Assembly (NCBI GenBank): GCA_002386585.1
Contig: DGIZ01000012.1
Span: 1-21,462 of the forward strand
From: Brevundimonas sp. UBA4609
GTDB lineage: Bacteria > Pseudomonadota > Alphaproteobacteria > Caulobacterales > Caulobacteraceae
Reading direction: 5' to 3'
Length of the DNA stretch: 21,462 nt
The notes beneath the pieces were generated by a model, which ran no database searches, was not told the origin of the DNA, and saw only the letters and a program-made list of their open reading frames with translations. The position numbers and the translations under genes are program-made. Of the stretch, positions 15,558 through 21,462 are shown in pieces; within the stretch, counting starts at the first letter, position 1, and every line of letters begins with the position of its first letter.

Positions 15558-17732
15558 TCAGCCCGCCTTGGCCTTGCGCCGCCAGTGGGTCAGCAGGTGT
15601 TCGGTATAGCCGTTGGGCTGCTCCCGCCCCCTGAACACCAGATCGCAGGCCGCGTGCCACGCCGGGCCGTCATAGGCCGGGGCCAGAGGACGATAGGCCG
15701 GATCGCCCGCGTTCTGGCGATCCACCACCACGGCCATGCGCTTCAACGCCTCCAGGACCTCGTCCTCGGTCGTGACGCCGTGGCGCAGCCAGTTGGCCAG
15801 ATGCTGGCTGGAGATGCGCAGCGTCGCCCGGTCCTCCATAAGGCCCACGTCGTGGATGTCCGGCACCTTGGAGCAGCCCACGCCCTGATCCACCCAGCGC
15901 ACGACGTAGCCGAGGATGCCCTGGGCGTTGTTGTCCAGTTCCTGCCGGATCTCGTCGGCGCCCGGCATCGCGATCGCGAACGGCGGGGTCAGCAGGGGCG
16001 TCAGGCCGGTGGGCGCGCGCCTGGCGATCTCGGCCTGACGCGCCCAGACGTCGACCTCGTGATAATGCAGGGCGTGCAGGGTCGCCGCCGTCGGGGACGG
16101 AACCCACGCCGTCGAAGCGCCTGCGCGCGGATGGCCCGCCTTGGCCGCCAGCATGTCGCCCATGCGGTCAGGCGCGGCCCACATCCCCTTGCCGATCTGC
16201 GCCCGGCCCGACAGGCCCGCCTTCAGGCCGATGTCGACGTTGCGATCCTCATAGGCCTTGATCCAGCCGGTCTCGCGCACCGCCTCCTTGCGGACGACGG
16301 GGCCGCCTTCCATCACCGTGTGGATCTCGTCGCCCGTGCGATCCAGGAAGCCGGTGTTGATGAAGACCACCCGTCCCTTCGCCGCCGCGATGCAGTTCAT
16401 CAGGTTGACGCTGGTGCGACGCTCCTCATCCATGATGCCCATCTTCAGCGTCAGGGCGGGCAGGCCCAGCATGGTCTCGACCGCGCTGAACAGTTCGTCG
16501 GCGAAGGCCACCTCGTCCGAGCCGTGCATCTTGGGCCGCACCACGTAGACCGAACCCGCCGGGCTGTTGCGCGCCTCGGCCGGACGGCGCAGGTCGTGCA
16601 GGCCGATCAGGCCCGTCATGGCGATGTCCAGCAGATGCTCGGGCGTCTCGCGGCCGTGGGCGTCCAGCACGGCGTCGGTCGTCAGGTGCAGGCCGACGTT
16701 GCGCACCAGCATCAGGCTGCGCCCCTTCAGCGCCAACGTCGATCCATCCGGAGCCGTATAGAGGCGATCGGGGTTCAGGCGCCGCTCGACCGTGCGGCCG
16801 TCCTTCTCGAAATCGGCCTGAAGATCGCCGCGCATCAGGCCCAGCCAGTTGGCGTAGACCTGCCGCTTGTCCGCCGCATCGACGGCGGCGACGCTGTCCT
16901 CGGCGTCGGCGATGGCCGACAGGGCCGCCTCGACCAGCACATCGGCGACGCCCGCCGGGTCGTCCCGCCCAATGCGGTGCGCGCGGTCGATGACGATCTC
17001 CAGATGCAGGCCGTTGTGGCGCAGCAGGACGCCCGACGGCGCCGCCGCCTCCCCCGCATGACCGGCGAAGACGGCCGGATCGGCCAGCCCTGCTTCACGC
17101 CCCCCGGACAGGGCGACGACCAACCGCCCGTCCTCGACGCGATAGCCGACCGCCTCGGCATGACCGCCCTCAGCCAGCGGCGCGACCAGATCCATGAAGG
17201 CGCGGGCGCGGGCGATGACGCGAGCGCCGCGCTCGACGTCATAGCCGCCCGCCCTGGGCGCCTCGCTCAGCGCATCGGTGCCGTAAAGCGCATCATACAG
17301 GCTGCCCCAGCGCGCATTGGCGGCGTTCAGCAGATAGCGGGCGTTGGTCAGGGGCACGACCAGCTGCGGCCCGGCCAGGGTCGCGATCTCGGGGTCGACG
17401 TTCGCCGTCTCGGCCCGCACGCCGTCGCGCTCGGGCTCGATGTAGCCGATCTCGCGCAAGTAGGCCTGATAGGCCGCCTGATCCGGTTGGCCCGGATAGG
17501 CGCGGTGCCAGTCGTTCAGCTTGCGCTGCAGTTCATCGCGACGTTCCAGCAGGTCGCGATTCCGGCGGCCGAAGCGGGCCAGCAGCCCCTCGACCCCGGC
17601 CCAGAAGGCCTCGGCGCTCACGCCCGTGTCCGGCGTCGCCTGATCGCGCACGAAAGCGTCAAGCTCGGCGGCGACCTTCAGGCTGCCGTGGCGGACATAG
17701 GCGTCGGCGGGAGTCGTGGGGGCGTCGAACAT
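15558..17732 (-). CDS. glcB: Malate synthase G
   Basis: Malate synthase G, 724 aa, the normal length for this single-chain cytosolic isoform. It condenses glyoxylate with acetyl-CoA to malate, in the glyoxylate cycle and glycolate/glyoxylate use. Signature stretches are [14 protein letters not shown] (catalytic Arg), [13 protein letters not shown] (Mg-binding Glu), [16 protein letters not shown] (Mg-binding Asp), [14 protein letters not shown], and [37 protein letters not shown] with the C-terminal catalytic Asp region. AAGGAG stands eight bases before the ATG. It is a single gene divergent from a LysR-type regulator, with a LysR box in the 102-base gap, so it is probably that regulator's target. 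Confidence 0.97.
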   Translation of the reverse strand: MFDAPTTPADAYVRHGSLKVAAELDAFVRDQATPDTGVSAEAFWAGVEGLLARFGRRNRDLLERRDELQRKLNDWHRAYPGQPDQAAYQAYLREIGYIEPERDGVRAETANVDPEIATLAGPQLVVPLTNARYLLNAANARWGSLYDALYGTDALSEAPRAGGYDVERGARVIARARAFMDLVAPLAEGGHAEAVGYRVEDGRLVVALSGGREAGLADPAVFAGHAGEAAAPSGVLLRHNGLHLEIVIDRAHRIGRDDPAGVADVLVEAALSAIADAEDSVAAVDAADKRQVYANWLGLMRGDLQADFEKDGRTVERRLNPDRLYTAPDGSTLALKGRSLMLVRNVGLHLTTDAVLDAHGRETPEHLLDIAMTGLIGLHDLRRPAEARNSPAGSVYVVRPKMHGSDEVAFADELFSAVETMLGLPALTLKMGIMDEERRTSVNLMNCIAAAKGRVVFINTGFLDRTGDEIHTVMEGGPVVRKEAVRETGWIKAYEDRNVDIGLKAGLSGRAQIGKGMWAAPDRMGDMLAAKAGHPRAGASTAWVPSPTAATLHALHYHEVDVWARQAEIARRAPTGLTPLLTPPFAIAMPGADEIRQELDNNAQGILGYVVRWVDQGVGCSKVPDIHDVGLMEDRATLRISSQHLANWLRHGVTTEDEVLEALKRMAVVVDRQNAGDPAYRPLAPAYDGPAWHAACDLVFRGREQPNGYTEHLLTHWRRKAKAG

Positions 17733-17804
17733 GGCGGTCTCCTTCAGCCTAAAGACTACGCCCTAGTGGCCGCCGCTATCCACGGCGAAGAAAGCGGCTT
17801 ATCT

Positions 17805-17819
17805 TTGCAAAATCTGCAA
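17805..17819. promoter_or_regulatory. LysR-type box between glcB and its divergent regulator
   Basis: TTGCA-AAATC-TGCAA is a perfect dyad containing the T-N11-A signature of LysR-family sites. It lies 15 bases before the regulator ATG and 73 bases before the glcB ATG. The place suits autorepression and control of glcB. Confidence 0.6.
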
Positions 17820-17834
17820 TGATGAGAGCCTGCC

Positions 17835-18725
17835 ATGCTGGCCGAGTATGAAATCTTCGTCCGTGCGCTGGAGGAAGGCAGCCTGTCCGCCGCCGCGCGT
17901 CGGCTGGACCTCTCGCCCGCCGTGGCCTCGCGCAGGCTGGCGCGGTTGGAGGACCGTCTGGGGGTACGGCTGATCGAGCGCACCTCGCGCCGTCTGGCCC
18001 CGACGGAGGCCGGACGGCTGGTCTATGACCGCGCGGCGCAACTGCTGGAAGGGGTCGAGGATCTGGAGGCCGTGGTGTCGCGCCGCACGACGCAGGCGCG
18101 CGGCCTGCTGCGCGTCTCGGCGCCGACCTCGTTCGGGCGGCGACGGCTGGCCCCCCTGCTCCAGCCGTTTCTGGCGGCCCAGCCCCGCCTGACGCTGGAG
18201 CTGAACCTGACCGACGCCTTCGTCGACCTGATGGCCGAGGACGTGGACGTGGCGGTGCGGATCGGCGGCTATGAGGCGGCTGACCCGCTGATGCACCGCC
18301 TGGCGCCGAACCGGCGGGTACTGTGCGCCTCCCCCGCCTATCTGGCCGAGCACGGCGCGCCGGAGAGTCTGGACGACCTGCGCCGTCACGCCCAGCTGGC
18401 GGCCGAGAACCAGTCAACCTGGCGGCTGGAAGGTCCCGAAGGCGCCGTCGTCTTCCGCGCCCGCAGCCAGGTGCGGACCAACTCAAGCGAAGTGGCGCGC
18501 GAACTGGCGCTGGCGGGCGTCGGCGTCGCCCTGCGCTCGACATGGGATGTCGGGGACGAACTGCGCGACGGGCGGCTGAAGGTGGTGCTGCCTCAGTATG
18601 CGGGGTCGTCGGACGTGGCGATCTTCGCCCTGACGGCCGGGCGGGCGCGGGCCGAAACCCGCGTCCGCGCCTTCATCGACTTCCTGTCCGGCCTGTATGG
18701 CGATGTGCCAGAATGGGACAGGTAG
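17835..18725 (+). CDS. LysR-family transcriptional regulator
   Basis: LysR-type regulator of 296 aa. The winged helix-turn-helix covers about residues 1-60, with SLSAAARRLDLSPAVASRRLARLEDRLGVRLIERTSRRLAPTEAG read in two overlapping blocks. The effector domain begins with GLLRVSAPTSFGRRRLAPLL and continues to about 290, closest to the CrgA/DmlR-like subgroup with PTSFG and VDVAVRIG motifs. It diverges from glcB with a LysR box between, and ends six bases from the convergent peptidase gene stop. Control of malate synthase by a C2 or C4 acid ligand is the natural inference, but the ligand cannot be read. The ATG has only a weak GAGAG upstream. Confidence 0.9.
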   Translation: MLAEYEIFVRALEEGSLSAAARRLDLSPAVASRRLARLEDRLGVRLIERTSRRLAPTEAGRLVYDRAAQLLEGVEDLEAVVSRRTTQARGLLRVSAPTSFGRRRLAPLLQPFLAAQPRLTLELNLTDAFVDLMAEDVDVAVRIGGYEAADPLMHRLAPNRRVLCASPAYLAEHGAPESLDDLRRHAQLAAENQSTWRLEGPEGAVVFRARSQVRTNSSEVARELALAGVGVALRSTWDVGDELRDGRLKVVLPQYAGSSDVAIFALTAGRARAETRVRAFIDFLSGLYGDVPEWDR

Positions 18726-18731
18726 ACCGCC

Positions 18732-21176
18732 TTACGGCTTCAGCCACCGATCCAGCCACGACGACATCTCATACAGGGCGTGCCCCACCGACTCCCGCGC
18801 GCGGTAACCGTGGGCTTCCAGCGGCAGGACGACATAACGCGCCGTCGCGCCATTGCCCTTCAGCGCCGCATAGAAGCGTTCGGTCTGCACCGGGAAGGTG
18901 CCCGAGTTGTCGTCCGCCTCGCCGTGGATCAGCAGGATCGGCTCGTTCACCCTGTTGGCGTAGGTGAAGGGCGACATCTCCGTATAGGTCTCGGTCGCCT
19001 CCCAATAGGAGCGCTGCTCCGCCTGGAAGCCGAAGGGCGTCAGGGTGCGGTTATAGGCGCCCGAACGCGCGATGCCGGTCTTGAACAGGTCGGTGTGGGC
19101 CAGGAGGTTCGCCGTCATGAAGGCGCCGTAGGAGTGGCCGCCGACGGCGATCCGCTCACGGTCCGCCACGCCCAGAGCCGCCACGGCGTCGACCGCCGCC
19201 TTGGCGCTGGCCGACAGTTGCTCGATGTAGGTGTCGTTCGGCTCGGCCCCGTCGCGGCCGATGATCGGCATCGTCGGGTTGTCCAGGATGGCGTAGCCCT
19301 GGGTCAGCAGGAACAGATGGCTTGATCCCGACGGACGCACGAAGCGGTTGTCGGTGTCCACCACCTGGCCGGCGACCGCCGCGTCCGTGAACTCGGCCGG
19401 ATAGGCCCACATCAGCAGCGGCAGCGGACCGTCGCGGTCCTTGTCGTAACCGGCGGGCAGATACAGCGTCCCCGACAACTCCACCCCGTCGTCGCGGGTG
19501 TAGGTGATCAACTGGCGCGTGGCCTCGGCCAGTTGCGGCGCCGGATCGGGGAAGTTGGTCAGTTGGGTGACGCCGCCGTCCAGGTCGCGGATGCGCAGAT
19601 TGGCCGGATCGACCCGGCTCTCGCGATAGGTGACCAGCTTGCGGCCCGCCTCGTCCAGAACGCCGACGACCGTCTCATATTCACCCTGGGCCGAGCGCCA
19701 GACGCGCTCGGTCTCGCCGTTTTCCAGGTCGAGAAGGTCGAGGAAGGGGTAGGCGCCTTCGCGTGTCGCCCCATTCCCCTCGACGAAGACCCTGGAGCCG
19801 TCGGCGCTGAAGCGCATGACCGAACGGCCGCGCGCATTGGGCTCGGTCACCACCGAGCCCGGATCGTTGTAGCGGTCCTGATAGTTGCGATCGACCAGGA
19901 CGCGGCCCGCGCCGGGGTTCGACGGATCGACCAGGGTGCGGGTCTCGTGCCGGGTGTTGAACCAGCGGCTGTTGACGATGGCGGCGTCGTCGCGGCCCCA
20001 CGTCGTTCCCGCGTAGCGTTCCTTCAGGTCGGCCAGGGTCTGCACCCGGTCGTTGAAGGGCGCGCGCAGCATGAAGACGCGATCGCGCACCTCGGCGGCG
20101 TTGCGCGGATCGCCGCCGTCCTGAGCCTCGGCCCAGACCAGGGTGGCGTCAGCATCGGCCCGCCACTGGACCGCACGCGGACCGGGCGCCACGGCGTCGA
20201 ACGGCGTCGGCACGTTGTCGCGCAGCGGCAGGTCGGCCACGCGGTGCACCTCGCGGCCGTTCATGTCGGTGACGATGACGTCCGACGGAAACAGGCTGGC
20301 CGGCACGACGTAGGAATAGGGCTTCTTCACCCGCGTCTGCAGGATGTAGCGCCCGTCCGGCGAGGTCGAGACCCCCAGAATGACGCCCGGCTGGCCCACC
20401 GAGCGGGCGCGGCCGTTCAGCGACACCACCGTCGGCTGGCTGGTGAAGTAGTAGTCGAACAGGGCCTCGTCGCCGACGTTGGACAGCAGGTCCTGATAGG
20501 TCCGCACCGGAGCGGCGCGCCCGCCGGTCTCGGTGATGATCGGGCCTTCCGGCGGATGATCCACGTTCGGGACCACGCCCCGCCCGGCCGGCACCGCCAG
20601 AACCAGCAGGCCCGAGGAGTCCGACAGCCAGGAGAAGCCCGACCCCGCCGCCGCGTTGACCATCGGCCCGTTCAGCTTGCGCGCCCTGGCCTGGGCCACG
20701 TCGGCCGTCCACAGCTCCAGCCCGTTGGGCGCATTGACCAGGAAGGCCACGGTCTGGCCGTTCGGCGCCCAGCTGACGTTGGTCAGGCGCGCATTGGCGG
20801 GCAGGCCCGTCACCGGGCGCGCCGCGCCGCCGTCGACCGTCTGGAAGCTGAGGCCCGTCAGCCAGGAGACGCGGCTGTTGGCCGGTCCGTTGTTCTTGGG
20901 ATTGATGCGATAGCCCGCCAGCCGCAGCATCGGCTCGGCCAGTTCGGCGATGGCCGGCAGATTGGCGCGATCAGTCAGCAGCAGGGTCTTGCGGTCCGGG
21001 CTGATGCTGACGCCCGGATTGGGCTTGGCGTCCAGAATCTGGGCGATCGGCGCCGGCGGCTGCTGATAGGTCGGCGCGGCGTCCTGGGCGACCGCGACGA
21101 CCGGCATGGCCAGGGCCGGAACGGCGGCGGCGAGCACAAGGGCGGGCAAGGCCGCCCGCAACAGTCGATGGCGCAT
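18732..21176 (-). CDS. Exported S9-family serine peptidase, glutamyl-endopeptidase-like
   Basis: Serine peptidase of 814 aa with a signal peptide (about 1-31, cut near VAVAQ-DA), so probably periplasmic. The N-terminal half is a beta-propeller-type domain (about 45-540). The C-terminal alpha/beta hydrolase holds the triad S682 (GGHSYGAF), D755 (HGEADDNSGT) and H789 (PLEAHGYRARES). The stretch GIARSGAYNRTLTPFGFQ and the HGYRARES end resemble the S9D branch, which includes the chloroplast glutamyl endopeptidase, more than dipeptidyl peptidase IV or prolyl oligopeptidase. Glu-specific cleavage is inferred from that likeness. GGGGAAA precedes the ATG. The gene abuts the LysR gene tail to tail with no room for a separate terminator. 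Confidence 0.9.
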   Translation of the reverse strand: MRHRLLRAALPALVLAAAVPALAMPVVAVAQDAAPTYQQPPAPIAQILDAKPNPGVSISPDRKTLLLTDRANLPAIAELAEPMLRLAGYRINPKNNGPANSRVSWLTGLSFQTVDGGAARPVTGLPANARLTNVSWAPNGQTVAFLVNAPNGLELWTADVAQARARKLNGPMVNAAAGSGFSWLSDSSGLLVLAVPAGRGVVPNVDHPPEGPIITETGGRAAPVRTYQDLLSNVGDEALFDYYFTSQPTVVSLNGRARSVGQPGVILGVSTSPDGRYILQTRVKKPYSYVVPASLFPSDVIVTDMNGREVHRVADLPLRDNVPTPFDAVAPGPRAVQWRADADATLVWAEAQDGGDPRNAAEVRDRVFMLRAPFNDRVQTLADLKERYAGTTWGRDDAAIVNSRWFNTRHETRTLVDPSNPGAGRVLVDRNYQDRYNDPGSVVTEPNARGRSVMRFSADGSRVFVEGNGATREGAYPFLDLLDLENGETERVWRSAQGEYETVVGVLDEAGRKLVTYRESRVDPANLRIRDLDGGVTQLTNFPDPAPQLAEATRQLITYTRDDGVELSGTLYLPAGYDKDRDGPLPLLMWAYPAEFTDAAVAGQVVDTDNRFVRPSGSSHLFLLTQGYAILDNPTMPIIGRDGAEPNDTYIEQLSASAKAAVDAVAALGVADRERIAVGGHSYGAFMTANLLAHTDLFKTGIARSGAYNRTLTPFGFQAEQRSYWEATETYTEMSPFTYANRVNEPILLIHGEADDNSGTFPVQTERFYAALKGNGATARYVVLPLEAHGYRARESVGHALYEMSSWLDRWLKP

Positions 21177-21361
21177 GGAGTTTCCCCACTGAGACGAGTC
21201 TTAAGCGGCCCTAGGTGTGAAACCCCCTTCGTCCGGGGTCAACCGTCAGGCTTGTCGCCCTGTCGTCGTCTGCGTCGCGCTTGCCGCTTGCCCCTCCTCC
21301 CCGCCCGCTTTAAGGACGGAGGAGACCGCGATATTCATCAGACGGTGAAAAAGGGAGTCCG

Positions 21362-21462
21362 ATGAGCAAGATTTACGCTGATGTGAAGTCCGCGCTGGAG
21401 GGGCTGACATTCGACGGCATGACCGTCATGTCCGGCGGCTTCGGCCTGTGCGGCATCCCCGA
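21362..21462 (+). CDS. 3-oxoacid CoA-transferase subunit A (partial, 5' end)
   Basis: The first 33 codons of a gene that leaves the window. The peptide starts MSKIYADVKSALEGLTFDG and holds SGGFGLCGIP, the GGFGLxGIP glycine-rich start of subunit A of succinyl-CoA:3-oxoacid or acetoacetate CoA-transferases. These enzymes move CoA between acyl acids in ketone-body and butyrate metabolism. AAGGGAG (21351-21357) precedes the ATG. A subunit B gene would be expected just beyond the window. It diverges from the peptidase across 185 bases in which I see no clear promoter or repeat. Which acid is used cannot be told from this part. Confidence 0.85.
   Translation, partial: MSKIYADVKSALEGLTFDGMTVMSGGFGLCGIP

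Noticed and set aside
15555..17822. 755-codon plus-strand open frame
   Set aside because: Mirrors malate synthase G almost exactly; the minus-strand product carries all the catalytic motifs.
19533..21365. 610-codon plus-strand open frame
   Set aside because: Antisense to the S9 peptidase, Arg/His/Gly-rich, and it runs past the CoA-transferase start in another frame.

Overview
The window is high-GC DNA carrying about 14 complete genes and the first 33 codons of another, packed as in an Alphaproteobacterium. Gene content suggests Caulobacterales, probably Brevundimonas or a close relative: a quinol-oxidase operon linked to a RegB/RegA pair, a malate synthase G, a Caulobacter-type CtrA box (TTAA-N7-TTAA) and alphaproteobacterial-looking pilus genes. 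The genus is inferred from general knowledge, not from any search.

Respiration block (30-8599). On the minus strand, cyoA-cyoB-cyoC-cyoD-surf1-regB-regA run head to tail with 1-4 base overlaps or short gaps. They encode a cytochrome bo3-type ubiquinol oxidase, a SURF1 assembly factor and a redox-responsive sensor kinase/response regulator pair. A major-facilitator transporter diverges from cyoA and ends at a perfect 13-bp hairpin terminator.

Chaperone-usher pilus block (8624-15530). A small secreted Cys-pair protein on the plus strand converges on a minus-strand set: SCPU-like subunit, probable major pilin, periplasmic chaperone, outer-membrane usher and a two-domain, probably tip, subunit. 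The order resembles archaic (Csu-type, sigma) pili. The sequence holds a perfect CtrA box upstream of the SCPU-like gene, a near-match upstream of the plus-strand gene, a U-tailed hairpin ahead of the pilin, and a strong terminator-like hairpin between pilin and chaperone that could set subunit stoichiometry. This is the most interesting part of the window: a possibly cell-cycle-controlled surface fibre.

Metabolic block (15558-21462). Malate synthase G (glcB, minus) diverges from a LysR-family regulator (plus), with a near-ideal LysR box (TTGCA-N5-TGCAA) between them. The regulator converges, six bases apart, on an exported S9-family serine peptidase resembling the glutamyl-endopeptidase (S9D) branch. 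Divergent from the peptidase, the window ends inside the start of a 3-oxoacid CoA-transferase subunit A gene.

No tRNA, rRNA, CRISPR array, insertion sequence or phage gene was seen. No stretch over 300 bases lacks a gene. Many long open frames lie opposite the real genes; I treat them as high-GC shadows.
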